The position numbers and the translations under genes were made by a program. From Verrucomicrobiota bacterium (lineage in GTDB: Bacteria; Verrucomicrobiota; Verrucomicrobiia; Opitutales; UBA953), in contig RFQN01000027.1 in assembly GCA_009924965.1 (NCBI GenBank), forward strand, positions 1 to 12,031: a stretch of 12,031 nt of DNA, read 5' to 3'. This document shows, one piece after another, positions 1 through 6,378 of this stretch. The stretch's first letter is position 1; each line of letters starts with the position of its first letter. The notes under the pieces were generated by a model, which made no database searches, was not told where the DNA came from, and saw only the letters and a program-made list of their open reading frames with translations.

Positions 1-72
1 ATCTAAGCGGCCAGTCAGGGGTTCTAGTTGCAGGCGGGGCGATTCCTGCCTTCGATGCAGCATGTCCCTCCG
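1..72. repeat. Direct repeat, copy 1 (truncated by window edge)
   Basis: Bases 1-72 are identical to 1098-1169, and the match stops at base 73 (A here, C in the other copy). The copy begins with ATC TAA, the last sense codon and stop of the Rrf2 gene. It carries the whole rrf2-GH3 spacer and ends four codons into the GH3 reading frame (ATG at 62). After that the sequence changes to the leader of the HAD gene, so the ATG at 62 opens no believable protein. Because the match runs to base 1, the repeat probably continues to the left of the window. Confidence 0.97.
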
Positions 73-150
73 AGCACCCTGTGATCCTCTGGGCCCTCCC
101 CTACCGCGTCCACTCTTGCTCCCCTCGGCGGTAAGGTTCAATCTTGGGTC

Positions 151-693
151 ATGTTCGCTTGGTTCCGCAGCCTCTTCGCCCCGAAAGCCCCGGGACCAGA
201 CCTGTCCCAAGCGCCCGATGAACCAGTGCCGACGGAACGCGTCGCCAGCACTCGCCCCAAGGACTTCAAGCCCTGGATCGGCGTCGACCTCGATGGTACG
301 CTCGCCGAAGCCACGCCTTGGCAGGGCATGGCACACATCGGGCCGCCCGTGCCGCTCATGCTGCGCCGCGTCAGGGCCTGGGTCGAGAAAGGGGTCCGCA
401 TCAAGATCATGACCGCCCGCGCCGGCGACCCCGTCGGCATCGCGGCTACTCAGCAATGGCTCGTCGCCCAAGGGCTGCCCGCCCTCGAGGTGACCGACCG
501 CAAGGACTTCGGCATGATCGAGCTGTGGGACGACCGGGCCATCCAGGTCGTGCAGAACACAGGGATGTGCTTCCTCGGGACTTCCTACTTCGCCCGGCCG
601 AAAGCGCCCATCCTCCCCGACGAAGCCGCTAATCGCACTTTCATCCACGTCGGCGCCGACGCCCAACCCACCCCGCCCAAACCTTCCGCATGA
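151..693 (+). CDS. HAD-superfamily hydrolase (small phosphatase)
   Basis: Probable metal-dependent phosphatase of the haloacid dehalogenase superfamily, 180 residues, cytoplasmic; substrate unknown. HAD motif I is visible as D46-L-D48-G-T, with D46 the expected nucleophile. Motif II is T88 in IMTAR, motif III is probably K118, and motif IV is the acidic pair D127-D128. The spacing is compact with no large cap domain, as in small phosphatases found in many bacteria and phages. The first 40 residues are Pro-rich and outside the domain. The ATG at 151 has no Shine-Dalgarno sequence. The stop overlaps the start of the Rrf2 gene (ATGA, 690-693), so the two are probably co-translated. Family assignment is firm; specific activity is not known. 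Confidence 0.85.
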   Translation: MFAWFRSLFAPKAPGPDLSQAPDEPVPTERVASTRPKDFKPWIGVDLDGTLAEATPWQGMAHIGPPVPLMLRRVRAWVEKGVRIKIMTARAGDPVGIAATQQWLVAQGLPALEVTDRKDFGMIELWDDRAIQVVQNTGMCFLGTSYFARPKAPILPDEAANRTFIHVGADAQPTPPKPSA

Positions 694-1103
694 AAGCTTC
701 GCTTAAGCTCGAATACTCCCTCCGCGTGCTCGCCCAATTGGCCCGCCGCAACAAAGGCACCGCCGTCACGCGCATCGAGGAGCTCGCCCGCCTGGAAGAC
801 ATCCCGCCCAACTACCTCGTGCAGCTGCTGAACGAACTCCGCGAAGGCGGCTTGGTCGATTCGAAGCGCGGCAAGACCGGCGGCTACCGCCTCGCCCGCC
901 CTGCCGAGGACATCACCTTGAAGCAAGTGCTCGCTGTGGTCGAACCCGACCTCGTCGCCACCAAGATCACCTTGAAGGGCGCATCCGGACCGCAGGTCGC
1001 CACGCTGTGGCGCGAACTGTCCAAGCGCTTCGAGAAATCGCTCACCGGTTTCAACGTCGCCCAGCTCGCGCAATCCGAGACGAGTGGCGATTGGGAAATC
1101 TAA
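690..1103 (+). CDS. Rrf2-family transcriptional regulator without cysteines
   Basis: DNA-binding regulator of the Rrf2 family, 137 residues. The N-terminal half is a winged helix: residues 1-20 form the typical opening helix (LEYSLRVLAQLA), the recognition region includes IPPNYLVQLLNELREGGLV near 38-56, and the wing is SKRGKTGGYRLARP near 58-71. IscR and NsrR bind an iron-sulfur cluster through three cysteines between the wing and the C-terminal helix. This protein has no cysteine at all, so it cannot use that ligand set and must sense something else or act without a cofactor. The start overlaps the HAD stop by ATGA, and the GH3 gene begins 55 bases after its stop, so it may regulate either neighbour or its own operon. 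Confidence 0.9.
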   Translation: MKASLKLEYSLRVLAQLARRNKGTAVTRIEELARLEDIPPNYLVQLLNELREGGLVDSKRGKTGGYRLARPAEDITLKQVLAVVEPDLVATKITLKGASGPQVATLWRELSKRFEKSLTGFNVAQLAQSETSGDWEI

Positions 1104-1169
1104 GCGGCCAGTCAGGGGTTCTAGTTGCAGGCGGGGCGATTCCTGCCTTCGATGCAGCATGTCCCTCCG
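1098..1169. repeat. Direct repeat, copy 2 (rrf2-GH3 junction)
   Basis: Exact partner of bases 1-72, offset 1097. It covers the last codon and stop of rrf2, the 55-base spacer and the first GH3 codons. This copy sits in an intact gene context and is therefore probably the original arrangement, with copy 1 the derived junction. The spacer has no Shine-Dalgarno sequence before the GH3 start and no clear promoter. Confidence 0.97.
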
Positions 1170-3306
1170 CCTGCTGCTCGCCTCGTTGTTCGCGCTTTCG
1201 GTCCACGCCCAGACCGAACCGTTCCGCAACCCTGCCCTGCCCGTCGAGCAACGAGTGCAGGACCTGCTCGGCCGCCTGACACTGGAAGAGAAGGCCGTCG
1301 TGCTCGACCACCGCGGGCCGACGATCGAGCGGTTCGGCATCGTCGAGGACAACTGGAACCAATGCCTGCATGGCGTCTCCTGGGACGGCGGCCCGACGAC
1401 GCTCTTCACGATTCCGACCGGCCTGGCAGCGACCTGGGATCCGCCGCTCGTCAAACAAGTGGCTGATGCGATCTCGACCGAGGCCCGCGCCATCAACAAC
1501 GCGTGGAAGGACCACCCGCAGACCTTCAAAGGCACGCGCAAGGGCCTGATCTACCGCGCCCCGGTCATCAACATCCTGCGCAACCCCTATTGGGGCCGCG
1601 ACAACGAGGCGTGGAGCGAAGACCCGCACCTCTGCGGACGCATGGCCGTAGCGTTCGTCCAGGGCCTCCAGGGCGACGACCCCAAGCACCTCAAGCTGGC
1701 GGCTACGCTCAAGCACTACGCCGTCAACAACGTCGAGGCAAAGCGCACGTCCCTCAACGCCGCGGTGCCCGAACGCTGGCTACGCGAATATTGGCTGCCG
1801 CACTTCCGCGATGCGGTCGTCGAAGGCAAGGCCCAGTCGCTCATGGCCTCCTACAACGCCATCAACGGTACGCCCAACAACATCAACCGCTGGCTGCTGA
1901 CCGATCTCCTGAAAGCCGAATGGAAGCACGAGGGCTTCGTGGTCTCCGACCTCGGCGGCGTCCGTACCATGGTCACCGGCCACGAAAAAGGCTCGATGAA
2001 CTACGTCGACGCGGTCGCCAAGTCGCTCATGGCGGGCACGGACTTCTCCGACAAGGAATACCGTACGCACATCCCCGAGGCGGTGCGCACGGGCAAGCTG
2101 ACGACTGAGCGCCTCGACGACGCGGTGCGGCGCGTGCTGACGGTCCGCTTCCGCCTCGGGGAATTCGACCCGGCCGCCCAGGTCTCCTATCGCGCCATTC
2201 CGATCGACAAGATCGGTGCGCCCGAACACCGCGCGCTTTCGCTCGAGGCCTCGCGCAAGTCGATCGTGCTGCTCGAGAACCGCGGCCTACTGCCGCTCGA
2301 CGGGGCCAAGCTCAAGCGCATCGTCGTCCTGGGCCCGCTGGCCAACATCCCCGTCGCCGGCGACCCCAGCTACATCGGCAAGTCTCCTCGGCAGATCACC
2401 TCCGTCGTCCAAGGGCTCCGCGAACGCCTGCCCAGCGCCGAAGTCGTCTTCGCCAAAGGCGCCTATGCCGACCCCAAGCTCAAGGACGTGAAGCCTGACA
2501 AAGGCCACTCCCGTGAAGATGCCGTCGCGCTCGCCAAGTCCGCCGACGTCGCCATCCTCTGTGTGGGCACGGTGCTCGCCAACGAACACGAAGGCATCGA
2601 CCGCACCTCCCTCAGCCTGCCCGGCAACCAACAAGAACTGGTCGACGCCGTGCTCGCGGCGAATCCCCGCACGGTGGTGGTGCTCTGCAACGCCGGCCCC
2701 TTGACCGTACCGTCGATCCAAGCCCAAGCACCCGCCGTGCTCGCCGCCTGGTGGAGCGGCGAAGCGCAAGGCCTCGCCGTAGCGGACGTCCTCCTAGGCG
2801 CCGTCAACCCGGCGGGCCGTCTGCCCTACACGGTCTACGCTTCGGAAGCCCAAGTGCCGTCGCGCGATATCTATGATATCTCCCAGGGCTTCACCTACAT
2901 GTACCTCAAGGGCAAGCCGCTCTGGGCCTTCGGCCACGGCCTTAGCTACACGCAATTCCAGTATCAGAACCTCACCCTGCCCTCGGCCAACGCGGTGCTG
3001 GGCCAGACCCAGACGCTCACCGTCGAGGTCAAGAACACCGGCAACCGCGACGGCGAAGAGGTCGTGCAGGCCTACGTCAGCGGCCACGGCCCGGTCGTGC
3101 GCCCGCACCGCCAGCTCGTCGCGTTCCAGCGCGTCGCGCTCAAGGCCGGCGAAAGCAAGGTCGTCACGCTGACCTACAAGCCCGACACCTTCGCCACCTG
3201 GGACGTGTCCAAGCATGGGTTCACGCTCTTCCCCGGCGAAGAAAAGGTCGAAGTCGGCGCCTCCTCCGAGGACATCCGCCTCACCGGCTCGCTCACGGTG
3301 AAGTAA
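1159..3306 (+). CDS. Secreted GH3 glycosidase (beta-glucosidase/beta-xylosidase type)
   Basis: Exported glycoside hydrolase family 3 enzyme of 715 residues that removes beta-linked sugars from the non-reducing end of oligosaccharides. The ATG at 1159 is chosen because it gives a clean signal peptide (residues 1-18, cleavage after VHA); the upstream start at 1084 would place 25 charged residues in front and overlap rrf2. The barrel domain carries NPYWGRDNEAWSEDP and KHYAVNN. The likely nucleophile is D264 in SDLGG, where many family members have SDW or SDC. The second domain carries E476-H-E478-G-I-D-R, whose glutamates are acid/base candidates. A fibronectin III-like domain ends the protein, as in other long GH3 enzymes. 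The motif context resembles beta-xylosidase-like members, but substrate cannot be fixed. The stop lies inside the tail of the convergent transporter gene. Confidence 0.93.
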   Translation: MSLRLLLASLFALSVHAQTEPFRNPALPVEQRVQDLLGRLTLEEKAVVLDHRGPTIERFGIVEDNWNQCLHGVSWDGGPTTLFTIPTGLAATWDPPLVKQVADAISTEARAINNAWKDHPQTFKGTRKGLIYRAPVINILRNPYWGRDNEAWSEDPHLCGRMAVAFVQGLQGDDPKHLKLAATLKHYAVNNVEAKRTSLNAAVPERWLREYWLPHFRDAVVEGKAQSLMASYNAINGTPNNINRWLLTDLLKAEWKHEGFVVSDLGGVRTMVTGHEKGSMNYVDAVAKSLMAGTDFSDKEYRTHIPEAVRTGKLTTERLDDAVRRVLTVRFRLGEFDPAAQVSYRAIPIDKIGAPEHRALSLEASRKSIVLLENRGLLPLDGAKLKRIVVLGPLANIPVAGDPSYIGKSPRQITSVVQGLRERLPSAEVVFAKGAYADPKLKDVKPDKGHSREDAVALAKSADVAILCVGTVLANEHEGIDRTSLSLPGNQQELVDAVLAANPRTVVVLCNAGPLTVPSIQAQAPAVLAAWWSGEAQGLAVADVLLGAVNPAGRLPYTVYASEAQVPSRDIYDISQGFTYMYLKGKPLWAFGHGLSYTQFQYQNLTLPSANAVLGQTQTLTVEVKNTGNRDGEEVVQAYVSGHGPVVRPHRQLVAFQRVALKAGESKVVTLTYKPDTFATWDVSKHGFTLFPGEEKVEVGASSEDIRLTGSLTVK

Positions 3307-3913
3307 GCAAGCGACCGGCGAGCAAAAGTCCGAGGGTCAGCCAAAGCACGCCTGTCACGCGGTCGACGAGGCGGATGGTGGCCGCATCCTTCAAGCGGAC
3401 GCGCAAGCGATCGCCGACCAAGGCGTAGAAGCTCATGACCGAAAGTTCGGACCCCAACGTGCAAAGCAGGAAGACGCCCGTCGTCGACCAAGCGACCTGA
3501 TCCGCTGGGACGCCCGCGGCCTGAATGATGACGAGCATCCACGGGATGGTCTTAGGATTGGAGAAGTTCACCCAAGCCCCGCGTAGGAACAGTTTCCCGG
3601 CGCCCCCCTCGATGCCGACGGCGGTGGGCAAGCTCGTCCGTGGACGCGCGATATGTCCAATCGCCAGATACAGGAAATACGCCACGCCCGCCCAACCGAT
3701 GACCGCTAAGGCATAGGGGAGGTGACGGGATAGCCAGAGCGTCCCGAAGAGCGCCAAGAAGAGGTGCGGCGTCTCACCGACCGCGAGGCCCAAGGTGTGC
3801 CAGAAAGTCCGGCGCTTGCCGTAGCGCAGCGACGTCTCGATGGTCGACAAGGCCGCCGGGCCCGGCGACAGGCTGGCCGTGAGGCAGGAGCCGATGAGCA
3901 GGCCGACGTTCAT
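3293..3913 (-). CDS. LysE/RhtB-family amino acid exporter
   Basis: Inner-membrane exporter of 206 residues, the usual LysE/RhtB length, with about six hydrophobic segments. The N-terminus holds the family hallmark S16-P-G-P19 followed by a short polar loop and a second glycine-rich helix (GLAVGE). Family members export lysine, arginine, homoserine, threonine or similar compounds by proton exchange. It starts six bases after the argH stop, so it is very likely the last gene of the argH operon; arginine or a relative is therefore the best substrate guess, by context only. Its 3' end overlaps the convergent GH3 gene by 14 bases (3293-3306), and no terminator hairpin is evident there. No Shine-Dalgarno sequence precedes the ATG. 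Confidence 0.88.
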   Translation of the reverse strand: MNVGLLIGSCLTASLSPGPAALSTIETSLRYGKRRTFWHTLGLAVGETPHLFLALFGTLWLSRHLPYALAVIGWAGVAYFLYLAIGHIARPRTSLPTAVGIEGGAGKLFLRGAWVNFSNPKTIPWMLVIIQAAGVPADQVAWSTTGVFLLCTLGSELSVMSFYALVGDRLRVRLKDAATIRLVDRVTGVLWLTLGLLLAGRLLTSP

Positions 3914-3919
3914 CCGCGT

Positions 3920-5326
3920 TTAGCGGAGCGACTTCTGCCAGCGGGCGAGCTCGCGAGCCACGGCCTTCGGACCCGGCATGCCGGTGTTCTCGCGTGCGGC
4001 GAAACCCCGCGGCAAGCTGAAGACCTCGCGCCAACCCTTCGTGAAGGCGGCATCGGCCGTGAGCGCCGCAGCGTCGGAAAGCTTGTCGAGCGGTACGCTC
4101 GACTTCTCGGCGAGGGCGACGAGGCGGCCAACCGCATGGTGCGCATGGCGGAAAGGCATGCCCTTGCGCACCAACCAATCGGCGAGGTCGGTCGCGAGGA
4201 GCGCGGGATCAGCAGCGGCCGCGAGGCAACGCGCGCGGTTGAAGGTCGTGCCGCGCAAGGTGGCCGCGGCGACGTCGAGCGAGAGCAGGATCTGGTCGGC
4301 CGCATCGAAGAGCGGCGGCTTGTCGTCCTGGAGGTCGCGGTTGTAGGTCAGCGGCAGGCCCTTGGTCAGGGTGAGCAGGTGCGTCAACGCGGCCTGGAAA
4401 CGGGCGGCCTTGCCGCGCAGCAACTCCATCGAATCAGGGTTGCGCTTCTGCGGCATCAGCGAGGACCCCGTCGAGAACTCATCGGGCATGCGCGCGAAGC
4501 CGAACTCGGCGGTGGACCAGAGGATCATGTCCTCGGCGAGGCGGGAGAGGTGCACGCCGCAGAGCGCGGCGGCGAAGCAGAACTCCGTCGCCGGGTCGCG
4601 GTCGGCGACGGCGTCCATCGAATTGGTCGTCACCTGCGGGCGGCCCTTCGCGTCGACGAAGCCGAGGAGCTTCGCGGTGATGTCACGGCGGATCGGCAAG
4701 GTGGTGCCGGCGATGGCGCCCGAACCCAGCGGGCACCAGTTGGCGGACGCAGCGGCGGCGGCGAAACGCGCGCGGTCGCGGGCGAACATCTCGACGTAGG
4801 CCAGGAGGTGGTGCGCGACGGAGACGGGTTGGGCGCGCTGCAGGTGCGTGTAGCCCGGCAGGATGACGTCGGCGTTCGCCTGCGCGAGGTCGACGAGCGC
4901 GCGGAGCAGGCCGACGAGGGCGGCGTCGACGGCGGCCACCTGGTCCTTGATCCAGAGGCGGACGTCAGTGGCGACCTGGTCGTTGCGCGAACGGGCGGTG
5001 TGCAGCTTGGCGGCGGCGGGCACGCGCTTCGTCAGCGCGCTCTCGATGTTCATGTGCACGTCCTCGAGCGACTCGCTCCAGACGAACTTGCCGGCGGCGA
5101 TCTCGCGGGCGATGCCGTCGAGGCCCTTGACGATGGCGGCGCATTCGCGCGCGGTCAGGATGCCGACCTTGGCCAGCATCGTGGCATGCGCCTTGGAGCC
5201 ACGGATATCCTGCGCCCAGAGACGGCGGTCAAACGAGACCGACTCCCCGAAGCGGAGCATTAATTCGGCGGGACCGGCGCTGAACCGGCCGCCCCAAGTC
5301 GCTTGTGCCTTCTTACGTGCGGACAT
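3920..5326 (-). CDS. argH: Argininosuccinate lyase
   Basis: Catalyses the last step of arginine synthesis, splitting argininosuccinate into arginine and fumarate; cytoplasmic homotetramer in the family. The protein is 468 residues, close to the usual 460. The fumarase/aspartase superfamily signature is present as G287-S-S-L-M-P-Q-K-R-N-P, with the flexible-loop serines S288/S289 expected to be catalytic. H161 in YTHLQRAQP matches the conserved histidine region, and HTARSRNDQVATD near residues 109-121 is another hallmark. The ATG at 5326 gives the standard opening (WGGRF near residue 11). A TTG at 5365 would add 13 unsupported residues. It lies 45 bases after the FtsB-like gene and six before the LysE-type exporter, so it is probably part of one operon. 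No other arg gene is in the window. Confidence 0.96.
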   Translation of the reverse strand: MSARKKAQATWGGRFSAGPAELMLRFGESVSFDRRLWAQDIRGSKAHATMLAKVGILTARECAAIVKGLDGIAREIAAGKFVWSESLEDVHMNIESALTKRVPAAAKLHTARSRNDQVATDVRLWIKDQVAAVDAALVGLLRALVDLAQANADVILPGYTHLQRAQPVSVAHHLLAYVEMFARDRARFAAAAASANWCPLGSGAIAGTTLPIRRDITAKLLGFVDAKGRPQVTTNSMDAVADRDPATEFCFAAALCGVHLSRLAEDMILWSTAEFGFARMPDEFSTGSSLMPQKRNPDSMELLRGKAARFQAALTHLLTLTKGLPLTYNRDLQDDKPPLFDAADQILLSLDVAAATLRGTTFNRARCLAAAADPALLATDLADWLVRKGMPFRHAHHAVGRLVALAEKSSVPLDKLSDAAALTADAAFTKGWREVFSLPRGFAARENTGMPGPKAVARELARWQKSLR

Positions 5327-5371
5327 GAAAGAGGAATGCCCCCGACAGGGCCTGCAGGCAAGCAAGGATGC

Positions 5372-5731
5372 TTAGCGCTGGCCCGCGGGCTTAGCCTGTG
5401 GAGCGGGCTGCGCCAAGGCGGCGCCGCCATCCAGCCGGATGACAACTTCGCCGGGCTCGGCCACGCCGAGGCGTTCACGCGCTTGGTCGCGGACGAATTC
5501 CGGGTCGCGCGTGAAGCGGTCGATGTAACGCGCGGTTTGTTCGCGCTGACGCTCAATGGCGTTAAAAGTATCTTCCTTCTGCTTCTCGTTGAGGCGCATC
5601 GCAGCGAGGCGCTCTTCTTCTTCCTGATACGTCGAGTACACGAAGCCGAGCACGGTGCAGAACAGCAGGAAACAGCTCCAGAGGATCAGCTTCTCGGTCT
5701 GAGGGTTGGCGGTGCGCTCCGTGCTCTCCAT
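5372..5731 (-). CDS. FtsB/DivIC-type septum formation initiator
   Basis: Small bitopic membrane protein of 119 residues, probably part of the divisome, where FtsB/DivIC proteins pair with FtsL-type partners through coiled coils and help activate septal peptidoglycan synthesis. A short cytoplasmic N-terminus is followed by one membrane span (about 14-33) and a charged helical coiled-coil region (about 35-70). The family C-terminal motif is DPEFVRDQARERLGVAEPGE (76-95). The last 15 residues are Ala/Pro/Gln-rich and look disordered. Spacing to argH is 45 bases and to the upstream DUF420 gene 55 bases. FtsB genes often sit beside eno; here the neighbours are argH and DUF420, which is unusual but does not weaken the call. 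Confidence 0.88.
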   Translation of the reverse strand: MESTERTANPQTEKLILWSCFLLFCTVLGFVYSTYQEEEERLAAMRLNEKQKEDTFNAIERQREQTARYIDRFTRDPEFVRDQARERLGVAEPGEVVIRLDGGAALAQPAPQAKPAGQR

Positions 5732-5757
5732 AAACGTGAGCGCAGTGAAACCCGAAT

Positions 5758-5776
5758 CCCCTTGCCGGGCGAGGGG
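5758..5776. other. Strong GC hairpin between DUF420 and FtsB-like genes
   Basis: CCCCTTGC at 5758-5765 pairs with GCGAGGGG at 5769-5776 (eight pairs including one G-T) around a three-base loop. It lies 10 bases beyond the DUF420 stop on the minus strand. In that direction it is followed by ATTCGGG rather than a T-run, so it is not a classical terminator. It could be an RNA-processing or 3'-end stabilising hairpin, or a copy of a dispersed palindromic repeat. Confidence 0.5.
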
Positions 5777-5786
5777 AAAATCTCGG

Positions 5787-6266
5787 TCAGGGCGCCTTCG
5801 ACGCGACGGCGGCGAGCGAGCCGCTGAACTCCATGAAGGCCCACACCAAGACCCCGGTCACCGAGACGTAGAGCCAGACCGGGAAGACCCAACGCGTGAG
5901 ACGCTTGTGCTCCTCGAGGCGACCGGCCTTGGCGAGCTTGACCGCCCAGAGGATGAAAGGCGTGACCCCGATCGCCAGGGCGATGTGCGGGAAGAGGATG
6001 AGGTAATAGACGACCTTGTCCCAAGTCATGCTGGTGCCTTCTCGATAGATGATGTTGGTCTTCCCTAGGGACACCCAAAGGTGAACCTTGGAGGCTAGGT
6101 AGAGGGCAAGGAAGAGCGCCGAGGTCAGCACCGCAGCCCCCATGGCCTTGCCGTGGCCGATGCGATCGCCGGCCTTGATGCGGAGGATGCCGACCACCAG
6201 GAAGACCGTGGCGAGGGCGTTCATCCCAGCGACGGACCGGGAAAGGATTTCGGTAGTGGAGGCCAT
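5787..6266 (-). CDS. DUF420 membrane protein (YozB/CtaM-like)
   Basis: Integral membrane protein of 159 residues with four predicted spans (about 11-30, 43-62, 84-110, 124-146). Histidines typical of DUF420 sit at the membrane edges: H38, H62 (KVHLW), H94 (PHIALA) and H120 (EEHKRLTRW). The closing segment WVFPVWLYVSVTGVLVW is highly characteristic. In Firmicutes a DUF420 protein (YozB/CtaM) is needed to make functional haem-copper cytochrome oxidase; a similar role here is inference only, since no oxidase gene is nearby. It is the first gene of a probable minus-strand operon with the FtsB-like gene, argH and the LysE-type gene. It diverges from the YHYH gene across 112 bases, and no clear promoter was found on this side. 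Confidence 0.85.
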   Translation of the reverse strand: MASTTEILSRSVAGMNALATVFLVVGILRIKAGDRIGHGKAMGAAVLTSALFLALYLASKVHLWVSLGKTNIIYREGTSMTWDKVVYYLILFPHIALAIGVTPFILWAVKLAKAGRLEEHKRLTRWVFPVWLYVSVTGVLVWAFMEFSGSLAAVASKAP

Positions 6267-6323
6267 AATACAGGGAAAAAGAGGGTTTTAGGCGGGAAAG
6301 GCAACCACCCAGCCCTTTATTCT

Positions 6324-6346
6324 GGGCTTAATCTTCACTTAAGCCC
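6324..6346. promoter_or_regulatory. Perfect inverted repeat, candidate operator
   Basis: GGGCTTAA (6324-6331) and TTAAGCCC (6339-6346) form a perfect 8-bp inverted repeat around a 7-base spacer. The right arm begins at the last base of the putative -35 element and reaches into the promoter spacer, a position suited to a dimeric repressor. The left arm could also pair with AGCCC at 6311-6315, giving an alternative weaker hairpin if this stretch is ever transcribed. Confidence 0.4.
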
Positions 6347-6360
6347 CCCTAGGGTATACT
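6334..6360 (+). promoter_or_regulatory. Candidate promoter of the YHYH gene
   Basis: TATACT at 6355-6360 matches the -10 consensus well (five of six). TTCACT at 6334-6339 is a modest -35 with a short 15-base spacer. Transcription would start near 6367, leaving a leader of about 12 bases before the ATG at 6379, in keeping with the absent Shine-Dalgarno sequence. Confidence 0.4.
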
Positions 6361-6378
6361 AAACGAGAACACCCTGCC

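Noticed and set aside
117..142. TTGCTC with TTCAAT as a promoter for the HAD gene
   Set aside because: Only three and four matches to consensus with a 15-base spacer; no better than chance in this region.
62..412. Open frame starting at the ATG of repeat copy 1
   Set aside because: Its first four codons come from the GH3 start, then it runs through the HAD gene in another frame with Pro/Arg/Ser-rich nonsense composition.
585..1541. Minus-strand frame of 318 codons over rrf2 and GH3 start
   Set aside because: Covers two well-supported plus-strand genes and shows no domain.
2867..2881. GATATC-TAT-GATATC near-palindrome
   Set aside because: Lies within GH3 codons for Asp-Ile-Tyr-Asp-Ile; explained by coding repetition and not placed at a regulatory site.
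3764..5263. Long plus-strand frame of 499 codons antisense to argH
   Set aside because: Antisense shadow caused by GC-rich codons; Arg/Gly/Glu-rich, no recognisable domain, while argH on the other strand is certain.
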